Source of the DNA: Eledone cirrhosa
Taxonomy: Eukaryota > Mollusca > Cephalopoda > Octopoda > Eledonidae
Reading direction: 5' to 3'
Length of the DNA stretch: 64,000 nt
NCBI GenBank assembly: GCA_964016885.1
Contig: OZ024745.1
Location: forward strand, 56,648,800-56,712,799
A program made the translations under genes and the position numbers. Below are positions 11,593 to 23,181 of the stretch, piece after piece; within the stretch, counting starts at the first letter, position 1; each line of letters starts with the position of its first letter. The notes below the pieces were generated by a model, which made no database searches, was not told the DNA's origin, and saw nothing but the letters and a program-made list of their open reading frames with translations.

Positions 11593-11599
11593 ACACAGA

Positions 11600-12640
11600 T
11601 ATACAAAAGCTGAAGACCTATTGCCAATTTTGAGACGCTATATCAGGTATATTAAACATTTTAATATAGGAGTATTGATACAATGAAAAACAATCAACCT
11701 CTGTTTTTAGTAACAGAATATGTTTCAAATAAATATAGTGTGCTATGAAGAATAACGATGTTTATGACTGGTGCTGTATTGATATTGAATAAAGTTTCAA
11801 TCTTATGTAATAGAAATTTTAAGTGCTGGTGTAGAAATTGCACTGAAGCTGAGAGTTGTAAGTATATTTCATCGGAATTCCTACAATATACTTTAAATTA
11901 CGGCTTTAATTTACGGCTTTAGTAGGTTTTTTTTAAACAATAATTTATATTGTACACAATAATATCAATATCCTTCATATTAAGCAGACAGTCTCTATTG
12001 AATTACAAGAATTCTTGTTTTATTCCATGCTAATCATCGGCTAATTTTTTATACTGATATGATATAATATTAAAATAATAATATAATGTTGAAATAATAA
12101 TATGGTCAGTCTAGAGAATTTTTATGGTAAATACTGTATATAAGGCCAGATATAGAAATAAGTAGTAATTATTCATACGCAATTTCATAAAATCGAAACA
12201 GCAGGTTGCGTCTCATAATTCAAGGTGCATGCCACATTCTAATGACTAACAATAAATTAATATGGATTATCAAATTTTAGTGTAGCAAAGAAAATATACT
12301 ATACATGTAAATAACACAAAATAATTTCATCAGGATTTAATACGATGTGGGTATAGTTTGACTACAGAATATAATGTATACCTTTGTATTGTGAAGCAAT
12401 AAACATATCAATTTATCCTTTGCATTCTGTATTTATATATAGTTACCTATTTTGAAAAGTATATTCACTTTAAAACATGTCGATGTAAAAGCCATAATTT
12501 GATATGCTTGATATAAAGTATGTATAGCCGCGTAGTGGACTCCATAATGAAGTATTACGTTTCTAGGGCACTTTTACACCTGGCGTAGCCCATGTCTTCT
12601 CCGGAACTAAATGCAGCAGATTTCTTCCAGAGTATGATAG
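11600..12640. other. AT-rich non-coding DNA
   Basis: No long frame and no repeat that I recognise. Confidence 0.5.
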
Positions 12641-12649
12641 AGAGTGAGA

Positions 12650-12832
12650 GAAAGAAAGGAAGAAAGAGATAGAATTGACCTAAGTTCTAGACTGGTACTT
12701 TTTGATTGACCTTAGATGGATGAAAGGCAAAGTTGACTTCAGCGGGATTTGAACTCAGAGTGCAGAGAATCGGAATGAATACTGCAAAACATTCTATCCG
12801 ACGTCGTAATAACTGTGTCAAGTCACCACCCT
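12650..12832 (-). mobile_element. diverged cephalopod tRNA-derived SINE
   Basis: Minus orientation. Carries the conserved GATGAAAGGCAAAGTTGAC block and GGGATTTGAACTCAGA (box B complement), with diverged flanks. It belongs to a different, older subfamily from the SINEs at 14-15 kb. Confidence 0.7.
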
Positions 12833-13440
12833 CTAGATATAATAAAATATAGTTAATTAATTAATTATCGCTGTGACGTTTGTATTTTAGATAATGTGTT
12901 GCCTCAATTATTTGAAGTTCTATAATATTAAAATATTTAGCTAATTATATTTTAGTCAGATTGGATTTTACTATGCTCGCATGTTGACACACAGTATTGT
13001 TTTTTAAATACTTCATGATACTCAAGCAGACAAAAGAATACAGAATATGTTCTTGACAGCAAATATCTCGTTATGTTATGAATATTTTTTTAGGATACAC
13101 ATTTGATGGATTGAAAATATTAAAATAAAATAGTGTAGCATCCAATTAGTGTTTAAGAATTTCAAAAAAGCTTTTGAATTATTTTCTTTTCATAAGAAAA
13201 GCGGAAATCGAAGTTAAATAAGATTCTGTGTATTCAATAGTTATACAATTTAATAGAAAACATATTATACTCCTCTGTATGTATTTAGAATTATTTTAAT
13301 TATAAACATATATTAAAATAAAATCAAAATAACATGCGACCACACTTATTTCAATCCACATTTATATATAAGACTAAGTTTGGTAAACAGAGTTTGGCCG
13401 AACGCAAACACATACATACCCACAAAATACGCATACTTAC
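12833..13440. other. AT-rich non-coding DNA
   Basis: Nothing recognised. Confidence 0.4.
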
Positions 13441-13445
13441 ACTCC

Positions 13446-13454
13446 TCCTCCTCA

Positions 13455-13485
<31 letters not shown>

Positions 13486-13783
13486 CTTCTTCTTCTTCTT
13501 CTTCTTCTTCTTCTTCTTCTTCTTCTTCTTCTTCTTCTTTTTTCTTCTTCTTCTTCTTCTTCTTCTTCTTCTTCTTCTTCTTCTTCTTCTTCTTCTTCTT
13601 CTTCTTCTTCTTCTTCTTCTTCTTCTTCTTCTTCTTCTTCTTCTTTTTTCTTCTTCTTCTTCTTCTTCTTCTTCTTCTTCTTCTTCTTCTTCTTCTTCTT
13701 CTTTTTTCTTCTTCTTCTTCTTCTTCTTCTTCTTCTTCTTCTTCTTCTTCTTCTTCTTCTTCTTCTTCTTCTTCTTCTTCTTC
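13446..13783. repeat. (CTT)n trinucleotide microsatellite, about 335 bp
   Basis: Long TTC/CTT tract broken by three identical TTTTTT interruptions at 13538-13543, 13644-13649 and 13702-13707. Each interruption adds a base and shifts the triplet phase, so overlapping frames read poly-Phe, poly-Leu and poly-Ser in turn. The three frames of about 150 residues here are artefacts. Confidence 0.97.
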
Positions 13784-14080
13784 ACGAGAACATAGTGAGT
13801 TTCGCCTTTACACCTACCTCCCTTTTTCTTATTATTGCTCCAGCTCCTGCAATTCTTGAATTTAATTCAACCTACTGCCTGCCTCCCGAGAATTACAAGT
13901 ACGACCCAGACGTACTTGTAATTCTCTACCTGGCTCAGTGGAACATCATTCACATGTAGACTGCACTGCGCAGGCTCCCTTGACAAGTGTTTAAATTTTC
14001 ACAGCATTGATTTCCATTCCACCCATGTAGCACTCGGCATCAAACTTATCAAATGCAACTGGATATTACCTTCTGTCGCA

Positions 14081-14285
14081 TCAAATAATTGTTTCTATTT
14101 TGGGCACAAGGCCCGCAATTGCCCCAGTGAATTACTGCTGCTTTATTTCATCATCCCCGCAAGGATGAAAGGCAAAATTGACTTCGGCGGGATTTGAACT
14201 CAGATCATATAGAGCTGTAACTCTATACTGCAAAGCATGGGGTCCGACCCTCTACCGATACTGCCAATCCACCGAGTCAAATAAT
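14081..14285 (-). mobile_element. tRNA-derived SINE, minus orientation, with 9-bp TSD
   Basis: Full-length copy: the 3' end lies at the left (ATTGTTTCTA...) and the tRNA-like head at the right (CGACCCTCTACCGATACTGCCAATCCACC). Flanked by TCAAATAAT at 14081-14089 and 14277-14285. Contains the box B complement GGGATTTGAACTC. Confidence 0.85.
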
Positions 14286-14370
14286 ACCATGGCGGCTGCA
14301 AATTCCAGCCGACTCATATTGCACCCGCCAGTCATGATATCACTTCCAACACGGCTGCGCATGTTAATCC

Positions 14371-14582
14371 TGTTCAAGAAATAATTGTTTCTACTTTTGG
14401 CACAAGGCCAGCAATTACCCAGTACATTACTGCTACTTTATTTTATCGACCCCGTAAGGATGAAAGGCAAAGATTACCTCGCAGAGGTTGAACTCAGAAC
14501 GTTAAGGGACGTAACTATTTCTAGAAAGCATAGCGTCCGACCCTCAACCGATACTGCCAATCCTCCGTGTTCAAGAAATAAT
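14371..14582 (-). mobile_element. tRNA-derived SINE, minus orientation, with 15-bp TSD
   Basis: Same subfamily as the preceding copy. Flanked by exact TGTTCAAGAAATAAT at 14371-14385 and 14568-14582, so it is a fairly young target-primed insertion. Box B is damaged (GAGGTTGAACTC). Confidence 0.9.
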
Positions 14583-15105
14583 GATTAGATACTCCATTGT
14601 ACAGCCATATCAGCATTAATGTTCATACTACGCCTTTTCTGTTGAGTCCGACTCCCACATTGTATGGTTTCGATTTAGTCCCATTTGTCCGAATCCATAA
14701 AAGAGAATATTTAATTTAAAATTTACTGATTAAATAACAGATGTTATGAAGATGGTTGGTGCCACGAATTTTGCCCCGACCTTCGTAATATTCTGTCAAA
14801 AATTTGAAGTTAGACGAATTCCTGGTTGTATTAGAGTTACCCAAATCTCTACATTGCTGAACATGAGTTGGGACTGAATAAAACGTCTATTTTATCAAAT
14901 TACTGGACATCCGATTTATAATCGTCGTTGCAAATTCAGAAATAGCTGGATATTTCATATTTTTATGAAATGTGGAAATTTCGTACCACTTGACCATTTC
15001 ATAGCATGCTATGTCCCTGTTAGTAAGCGTGCATTAATATAAAACAACTACAGGACCACTAGAGATGTGCCATTTATAACTCCATATCTGCGAATCACTT
15101 TTCAA

Positions 15106-15290
15106 TGGATTGGCAGTATCGGTAGAGGGTCTGACGCCATGCTTTGCAGCAAAGAGTTACGGGCCTTTATGGTCTGAGTTCAAATCCCGCCGAGGTTAAC
15201 TTTGCCTTTCATCCTTACGGGGTCGATGAAATAAAGTACCAGTAATGCACTGGGGTAATTGCTGGCCTTTTGCCAAAAGTAGAAATAATT
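15106..15290 (+). mobile_element. tRNA-derived SINE, plus orientation
   Basis: Full-length head (GGATTGGCAGTATCGGTAG), box-B-like GAGTTCAAATCCCGCC, GGGGTCGAT block and tail GTAGAAATAATTATTAT. No clear target-site duplication by eye. Confidence 0.85.
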
Positions 15291-16972
15291 ATTATAGAAC
15301 CTCTCGTTAGTACCAATTCATGTAGAATCATCCCCGATAGTGTGTGTTAGAGTAACAATTCCATTCGGAAATTAATTGCTATTTCCTCATCATTATTGTG
15401 GTATACGTTTACACGATTGTTGGTCATCTGTACATATTTTGTTGTAAGGATGATCATCGTTTACTAGTCTTTACTAGCGGCATCGAATATTTCATATATA
15501 TTTCTCAATTCATTCTCCATTGTACAGCCATATCAGAATTAATTATCATACTATTACCATCAATCGTCACAACATGTTGTAAAGTTGAATTTCCAATTCT
15601 AAGAAGCCATGTAAACATTCATCTTCTCTCGCTGCTCTCATAATGACAGAAAGATTTCATTTTTGCACATATATCCAATGTAGCGTCTACTTGATACCCA
15701 ATTCATTTAGAAAGTTTAGCTGTTCGTATTCAATAAATAGATCAAGTCAGTATTCACATACTTAGAGTCTTATAAGATTTCAATGAATTCTTTCGAATAT
15801 TTCTACATTGCCCAACACAAATACACAAACACATATGTTCAGACACACATTCACATCCATACACAGACACACAACACACACATATATTCATATATATATA
15901 TGAGGAGATAAGGAAGTTTTCACTTTATGATGGTAAATTCGTATTTGTGTGGAATGAATATGTAAGTAGTAATGAAAGAACGGCTTAATAGAAATAGTTT
16001 CTGAACTTCGTTTAGAGTTTTCCAGATGTTAAATCTACGAGTATGGTACCATGTTACAATAATTAACAGAGTAATTTAGTATAAAATATTGTATAAGGAA
16101 AAACCGGCAACGAGTGAGGAGAAATTTGAAGACAGATTTATTTAATAAAATAATCTAACACCTGATTTATTACCGATTACGTAATAATCTAAGTAAGATG
16201 TATAAGAATTTTTTGTTCTGTTCACTCACTTGCATTATGTCCGTGTTCGGTAAATCATCAGAGATAAATGAAATAATAAATATAATGTTTTGTGACAGAA
16301 AGGTATATTAAATAAGAATATTTGTTTGAGTGGAGGTGAAAATTATTTTAATTCATGTATAGTTATTGAAGAAAAGGTTTGCGTTATTAATCATAATTAC
16401 AAGTGAAAATGCAATCTAAAATGCAATAGTAGAAGCCTTGGACTTCTCTCCTATAGGCACCATACATTCAGCTGGCAGTGTTAAACTGGTTGGTCGATTA
16501 ATTCATTCTGTCATTCCACAGCTCTGTAGTGATACATTATTTTGTTGACATCTAAAAAGGGATTACAAAACTTTTCTCGATTGTATTTGACATGTCATCG
16601 AGTTTTGGAGTTTTCTATAAACCCCAACCCGGAAGAGTTTCCAATGCCGATCATACTTTTAACAAAGCTTCTAAAGAACGGGAGCTTTCTTTTCTGGCCG
16701 CCTGACTCGTTGGTCCATTTGTAAGCGCTTCAGGAGAGTCAGTTACTCGGTCAAGAAGACGAGCGACAGAAAGGAAACGTGTCTACATAGCATGCATGCT
16801 AGTATCAGATTGAATTTCTGAACAGAGGATCCTTTCCTTTCAACAAAAATGAAAGAGCATGCGACCCAATCAAGTATGACGGTCGGAGTGTAGTATACCA
16901 CTGTTGTATTAAAAGTGTTTGCCACCATCCGATCTTTGAGGAACAACTTTTTATTTGCTCATTTAAATAATG

Positions 16973-16973
<1 letters not shown>
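15291..16973. other. non-coding DNA
   Basis: AT-rich. One short CA-rich patch near 15815-15900; no gene or repeat otherwise recognised. Confidence 0.4.

Positions 16974-17004
<31 letters not shown>
16974..17004. repeat. (AAT)n tail of LINE copy A
   Basis: On the minus strand this reads AATGAAATC followed by (ATT)n and lies immediately 3' of the LINE. The other 3' end at 26.5 kb shows the same ...AATAAAGAAATCATTAT ending. Confidence 0.85.
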
Positions 17005-17006
<2 letters not shown>

Positions 17007-17264
17007 TTTCATTTATTGGCCACATGGGCCGACATATAGGGGACAATACAAAAGACGGGTCAGTGGGGTTTTACAGAAAAATCGAATAAACAATATGAAT
17101 AAATAAAGTAACAATAAAGTAACAAGAACATTACAACAAGAAAACATTCCCCAATAGGGGGGATGACCACCTACGGTTCGCTCAGGTACCCCACCAATCC
17201 TGAACGACCCGACGCTTCGAGAGAACCCTGGAAGGGCACCCCTCTCCTCTTCAAATTTACCTAC

Positions 17265-20200
17265 CTACAGCCGGATGACCAGAGTAGGCCCACTCACATG
17301 GGCTATTCTCGCCACAATCACCCACCTTTCAGCAAATTTACTGAGGGGCAGCACTTCTCTCTCCACCCTCACCTTCCTTTCCAAGTGAAACTTGAAAAAG
17401 TTGATGAGGGATTGGCCGAAGAGAAAAGTGTCTGTCTTCAGTCCTTTCAACCTCGTCCACCATACAACCTCTTTCGCTACTGCTACAAACAGAGGAAAAT
17501 TGCCTGCCCTTCCTGGCCTAAAAGAAGGCGGCGGGTCGATCTTCACTATGGACTCGGCCGATAGCCGGATCCGTTCTACACGCGACAACAGCTGTTCAAC
17601 ATAACTCCACAAGTCAGTAATGCACGGACACCGGAGGAGTGCGCGCAGAACGGTTTCGTCGCTCTGCGCGCATCTCGGGCAGGTCCGTCCAACAGCACTT
17701 CCGTGCATGTAGAGTTTATCCCGAACCGGCAGTGACCCCCGGTAGGACTGCCAAACGAGGGATTTTTGGAAATTATCCATCGTCCCCGGCTCGAAAGTCT
17801 TCCGGTACAGACTGGTTAGTTCGACTTCGTTGACTCCCAGAGCCTCTCCCTGTGCGTTGTCGCACTTGCCCACCACTAATTCTCTATAGAACTCGAGAGT
17901 GGAAGTTCCACTGACTGCATTGCCCGCCTGGTCGAGTGCAGTGAGTGCCTGGCAACATTCCAGATGCCAGTCACCCAGTCTCAGTCTCTTCTTGACCCAG
18001 GACTGCAACTCAGTCAAAGAAACGAGCTGCGGAAAGGACCGTCTGACAAACGGCGACCACACCTGCTCACCGTTTAGGCAGAATATCTGGAGATGCCGCA
18101 GCCTCAGCGCGTGCCTGCGCATCATTAGCCACGGCATGCCCAGCCCTCCACGTAGAGGGTGCTGGCAGCAGATGGACCGCCTCACCAGCGGAACCTGACC
18201 CCTCCACAAGAATTTGAAGAGGAGCCGCTCCAAGATGGCGAGGCGCGAACGGGGGCAAGGGACGACAGTCAGACGGTAGATGACGGACGCGATGTACGCG
18301 TTCGCCACCTCCGCCCGACCTTTCAGTGATAGCTTCATCCCAGCCCATTTCTGGGTGAGACTGACTACCCTTCCCGTCGTCCCAATTCTTATCCACCTGG
18401 AGGTCTGGCCCGAACCAAACCCCTAGCAACTTTACCGGTCCGTCCGTCCAGCGCCTAACGACGCTGTTGGACGGCATGGACTTGCCTCTCCAGGTGCCGA
18501 GTTGCAAGCCCACTGACTTTTCCGGGTTAAGTTTTGCTCCCGTCAACCTTTCATATTCCTCCAATAAGTTGCCGACCACCTCGATTTCTGAGGTGTCCGA
18601 TACCATCACGGTGATGTCGTCCGCATAAGCCGACACAGCCTTTCCGCGTCCTGGTTCGAGCGGGATGCCCTGCAACAGCTCCAGTTTCCGCAGTAAAGGC
18701 ACGAGAGTCAATACGTACAGAAGGGAGGAGAGAGGGCACCCTTGACGGACCGATCGGAGACCTGAAACGGTTCCGGGAGGTGGCCATTAATTTTGATCAT
18801 CGAGCAGGTGACACTGTGCATTGCAGCGATCCAGCTTCTGAAGACGGGGCCGAAGCCAGCGCCTTGAGGGCAGCCTCCACGTACCGATGGTGGACCCTAT
18901 GGAATGCTTTCGATTGATCTAAATTGATCAGAGCCCCAGCGAAGCCAGGTTTACACCCAACCCTCTCTATAATGTATCGCATTAGGTGGAGGTTGTCGTG
19001 TATGGACCTGGTTGGGATTGCGCAAGTTTGCGCCTTCCCAACCAAATCCCCGACGACAAGCGCCAACCTCTTCGATAACACCCTGGCCAAAATCTTAAAC
19101 TCTGTGTTGAGCAGAGTTATGTGCCTGAAATTGTCAAATGTGTCCCTCTTGTTCTCGTCTTTCCTTATCAGCGTCACTACGCCCCGGCTCACAGAACTGG
19201 AAATACTCCCGTTTTGCTGCCAGTTGCAGTAGAGGGCTTCGAAGAGATTGGAGAACAAATCTGGCATATTTACGTAAAGCTCGTAGGGCAGACCATCCAA
19301 ACCGGGTAACTTGCGCCTCATGCAGCCGAAAAGGGCATCCTGAATCTAGGCTGAAGTAATTGGCCTTTCGCAGCGCCCAGCGTCAGCCGTCGAGAGTTGC
19401 AGCAAGCCATCGAGGTAGGGACTGAAGTCCGCCACCCATATCTGACCCGCCACGTCCCCCGAACAACCGAGCAAAATGTTGGCGAAAGGCATCACACATC
19501 CTCTTGGAATCGCACAGCTCGTGCCCGTCTCGGTCCGTGAAAGACCGAATCGTGGTTTTATAACCACGCTGCGCCTCTGTCACGTGGGCCCATCGAACAG
19601 CTTTGGTTCCCTCGTTTCTCAAAGCATGCGCCTTAGCTCTGACAATGCAACCTTCGTGTTTCTCATTGAAGAAATGGTCTAATGCCATTCTCGCCGCTAG
19701 CACATCAGTTGCAATGACACTACCAATAGCCTCGTCTAACTTATCTACCAACTCCCCCTCCTTTCTATTTTTCTCTAATGGTACTTCTTTGCTAAACTCT
19801 ATCGACATTACTCTAATCTCTCTTTTGAGAGCCCCCCACCATCTATTGTTGACGACTCCCCCTGTCAACTGTTTCTTAACTAAATTGTTGACCTGGTCCC
19901 TGTAAGCCTTACGTGCCGGAAATGACAAGTGATCTGAATAGGCGACCGTTTCAAAACGTGGACAGCTTACACTATTTCTGTCTATTTTCCTAATGAATAT
20001 CCTGTCTATATACGATCTAGATGACCCTATGCCGTTAGCCCAGGTCAACACTGGCGCATTAGGGAAATCTAGTCGGTACCTGTCAGACAGTTGGAACTGG
20101 CTGATCAGGTTCTTGAGGCTTTTGCACCCCCTGCTCCTATCGCATACTCCCACACAGTCCCAGCGTGCGTCTAAGATGCCGTTCCAGTCTCCCGCCAACA

Positions 20201-20613
20201 GTAAAGGGCGAGACGTACCCAGAAAGGCTTCCAGGCATCTAAAGAAGTCCGGCCATCTTGCCACAGTAGGAGCATAGAAGGCCACCAACCAATCTAAAGG
20301 CACCACCTTCATTATTGTTCACGTCCAGGACCACCAACTTCCCTTCCGGGTCCCGGAAGATCGACCTTACCTCGAGATCCAGGCCTTTCCTAAACAGCAC
20401 TTCCACCCCGCCTCCCATTCCCAGCCGGCTAACAGATGCAGAGATCTGATAGTCGTCGAAAATGGAGGCTTGTGCGCGCGTGTCGGAAATCCTGGTCTCG
20501 CTGACTGCAATCACATCCATTTCTATAGACCTGAGGTCGTTGAGCAGGTGACCCTGCTTCCAGGACGATCCCAGGTCTCGAACATTTATGCATCCTACTC
20601 TTAATACGGCCAT
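17265..20613 (-). pseudogene. LINE copy A ORF2: endonuclease-reverse transcriptase, frameshifted
   Basis: ORF2 begins at the ATG at 20613 (MAVLRVGCINVRDLG), within 35 nt of the end of ORF1-derived sequence and preceded by a pyrimidine run. Pieces in order: endonuclease N-part with SETRI (20239-20613); endonuclease C-part with GDWNGILD and YSDH plus linker (19383-20312); RT fingers/palm with GLDGLPYELY and LDQSKAF (18797-19321); palm with the catalytic YADD at 18627-18616 (18067-18711); thumb and C-terminus with CPRC and the WWTRLKGL region (17265-18338, stop after VIRL). At least four frame changes separate the pieces, so no full-length product can be made. In the body the usual AFDRVDH is AFHRVHH. 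Confidence 0.9.
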
Positions 20614-20644
20614 GTTGGCAGGTTAAACAGAGAGAGAGGAAGGT

Positions 20645-22558
20645 TTACTTACCTTCCGAGCTCTGGTGAAGGTCGGGTTGTACGACCTCCATAGATAGTG
20701 GGCTTTCTTTTGGGAACCCCTTTAAAAGTCTTGAAGTGGGGTTTACGTTCGGGGTTCGAACGTCCCGAAGAAAGCTGTCTAGTATTTCTTTGAATATGTC
20801 GAGCGACATTCGCACCAGAACTAAATCTTCCGGCACGCGAAATGTGCTCGATTTAAACATTTCCCCCTCCTTTTGTATATTTTCACTTCGTGCGACGAGG
20901 ACCATCAGTTCCTTGTTGGCCCTCCTGACGAGCAAGAAGTTGTGTATGTTTTGTTGGTGTGATTTTATTTGTTTGCGTGGCTGTGGTGGTGATGGTTTTG
21001 GTGGTGTTGTTTCGGTTGTATCTGTGTTTGTTGTGACTGCGGTGTCTGTGGTTTCAGATGTTTGTGTGTATATTTGTTCTTGCGTCTGTTTCGGTTGTTT
21101 GCGTTTGGGAGATTCTGGTGATGGTGATGGTGGTGTTGATGTTGGCGTTATTGGAGAGATGTTTGCGTGGGTGGTGTCTGCGTTTTTTTATTCTGGGTGC
21201 TTTTGTGCTTAGTTGAGTTTTTTTTTCTTTTTGTGTTTCCTTTTTGTATTTTGGGGGATTTGGGATTTCCCTCATTTTATGGGTGTGTGTATTTTTTGGG
21301 GGGAGAGGGCGAATTTGACAGCTTTTCTCGTTTCCCCCCTGGGTGGTCAATGTTGGTGGTGGTCTTGCTATTGGTGTTGTTGTTGGTGGTTTTGCCGGTG
21401 CTGGTGTTGGTTGTGGTGCTCGCCCCGGCGTCGGCAGCAGTGGAGCCTTTCGACCCCTTGCTTCTTTCAGCAGTTGAGGGCAGAAGACCCGCAAATGGGT
21501 TTTTTCCCCACAAACAAAACACTGCGGCCTTTTGCCTTCTGTCATAATGTGAATGACCGTCCCATTCTGAAGGCGGATGTTGTCCGGGATTTTCTTCACA
21601 TTCTCGGGCCTGATCTGGAAAGGATCTCCTGGTCAACCCCGGACTATTCCTCTCTGGCAGTTCTGGTCACTTCTATAGGGACTGTATCCGTCCCCTCCAC
21701 AATCACACATCCCAGAAGCCACCACATGTCAAGTCCTGGTGAGATTCTGGGAATGCGGAGACGGGCCGTTCTTTTTCCCATGTGGGAGGGGTACGTTATG
21801 ACCTTGCTGCTTTTGCAAGTCATAGCGTGTTTCATAGCGAGGGCTTCTGACTTGAACAACACCGAAATGGTGCCGTACTGTTTGCCCCTCTCTATGTACT
21901 GGGTGTCTTCTCTGATGCACCTCAGCGCGACTTCGACATCTTCTTCTGGGTTTAAAGCTGCCCTTTTGGTTTTGTGCTGAGATGCATCTATAATGCACCG
22001 TTTTGCGCTCCACTGCCTCAATAACTTCTACCGGGACAGTTAAGTTGGCCCAATTTTGCTCTTGCTTGATGAGCTTCCATGCATGGGCCAACTTTTCATC
22101 TTTGTTTGAGAGGTCCATGTTGAAGCATGGCCTCTTTTTTGCTGCTGCTGCAGCGAAAGTGTTCTTCTTGTTTTCGTTGTGGGTGTTGTTGTCGTTGTTC
22201 TTGTTGGTGTTGTTGTTAGCACTGTCGCTGTTATCATTGTTGTCTTTGTTGCCACCGTTGTTCTCGGTGCAGTTGGTATTGTTGCTGTTGGTGTTGTCGC
22301 TATTTGTTTTCATGTTAGTGGTGTTGATATTGTTGTATTTGTTATTTTTTTTTTGTTATCTGTATTTTCGTTGTCGCTGTTACTGTCATTTTTTTCAAAA
22401 TTAGAGTTCTTATTGGTATCATTGGTGTCTTTGTTTACCTTGTTTGTGGTGGTGTTTGTGTTATCAATGTGTGTTAATTTCGCTGTAGCGCTCCTCTCAA
22501 CTTCTACGCCGTTGTCTCACGACAGCCGACATATCGCTGGGGGGCGTGGCTCAGCCAT
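20645..22558 (-). pseudogene. LINE copy A ORF1: Asn-rich, zinc-knuckle nucleic-acid-binding protein, frameshifted
   Basis: Likely start at the ATG at 22558-22556 (MAEPRPP...), soon broken by a stop. Downstream pieces: an Asn/Thr-rich segment then AAAAAKKRPCFN (21729-22313), a middle segment ending LDMWWLLG (21644-22021), and a segment with a CX2CX4HX4C knuckle at residues 27-40 (CFVCGEKTHLRVFC) followed by Pro/Thr-rich sequence (21054-21599). A helical, charged stretch (20645-20935) precedes ORF2. Copy B at 37-39 kb has the same domain order. Confidence 0.8.
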
Positions 22559-22608
22559 GTTTTTTTTTCTTCGTAAATTTGTTAACATGTAAAAAAAAGT
22601 TCAAATAA

Positions 22609-22626
22609 TTGGGCCAAAAGGCCCAA
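22609..22626 (-). other. 5' UTR hairpin of LINE copy A
   Basis: TTGGGCC-TTTT-GGCCCAA, a 7-bp perfect stem about 51 nt upstream of the ORF1 ATG. Copy B has a hairpin of similar geometry but different stem sequence at the equivalent place. Confidence 0.6.
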
Positions 22627-22639
22627 ATATTATACTTTC

Positions 22640-22760
22640 CCCTTCACAGGGCAAATTCTAAGGGTTTATATCCCTTACACAACAAGAATTATTTAACAAC
22701 AAATAATTTTAAGAGGCAAATAAAGCGACTTACTGGGAGCGAGCAAAATACGTCCGCTTA

Positions 22761-22829
<69 letters not shown>

Positions 22830-23160
22830 TTATAGAACAGAACACAGACAGAGGCAAACGCAACAACGGACACGGGTCTCAAACGTTTTGAACACAACTC
22901 CTACTTCCCTTAGCAGCAGCAGCAACAGCAACACTAGTAACCGATGTTACTGGCCTTGTAAGAGAAAAAGGAAAGAAAAGCAGTCAGACATTCAAACATT
23001 ACAATGAAACTTCTGTTTGTTTTTGTTGTTGTTTTTTTTTTTTAGGTTTTTATCTATTTGTTTGTTTGTTTATTTATGTTCGTCTACAACGTGACGGTGC
23101 CACGCTAAAATCACCGGGGGTGATGAAATCACCGGTAGTTATGTAACCATACATTCACCA
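22640..23160. other. spacer between LINEs with (AAT)n
   Basis: Holds an (AAT)n microsatellite at 22762-22820 and a T-rich stretch at 23020-23075. The (AAT)n could be the boundary of LINE copy A or the tail of another element. No gene. Confidence 0.5.
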
Positions 23161-23181
23161 ATCCTCGATATGAGTGCTTAA

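Larger units (their letters stand above)
17005..22630 (-). mobile_element. Tx1-like (L1-superclade) LINE, copy A
   Basis: Near full-length non-LTR retrotransposon on minus: 5' region with a hairpin (22609-22626), ORF1 with Asn-rich start and zinc knuckle, ORF2 with APE-type endonuclease, RT and a C-terminal CCHC-like finger, and a 3' UTR ending at an AATAAA-like motif and an (ATT)n tail. It is more GC-rich than its surroundings. Multiple frameshifts and stops make it non-coding today. The AQTCAIPTRSIHDNLHLMRYI block in the RT domain is characteristic of the Tx1 group. Confidence 0.9.

Noticed and set aside
13334..13859. Frames of 144-159 residues with poly-Phe/Leu/Ser or poly-Lys/Glu/Arg
   Set aside because: Products of the (CTT)n tract; no codon-level or domain signal.
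17163..20277. Plus-strand frames overlapping LINE copy A
   Set aside because: Antisense shadows of the GC-rich LINE coding region.
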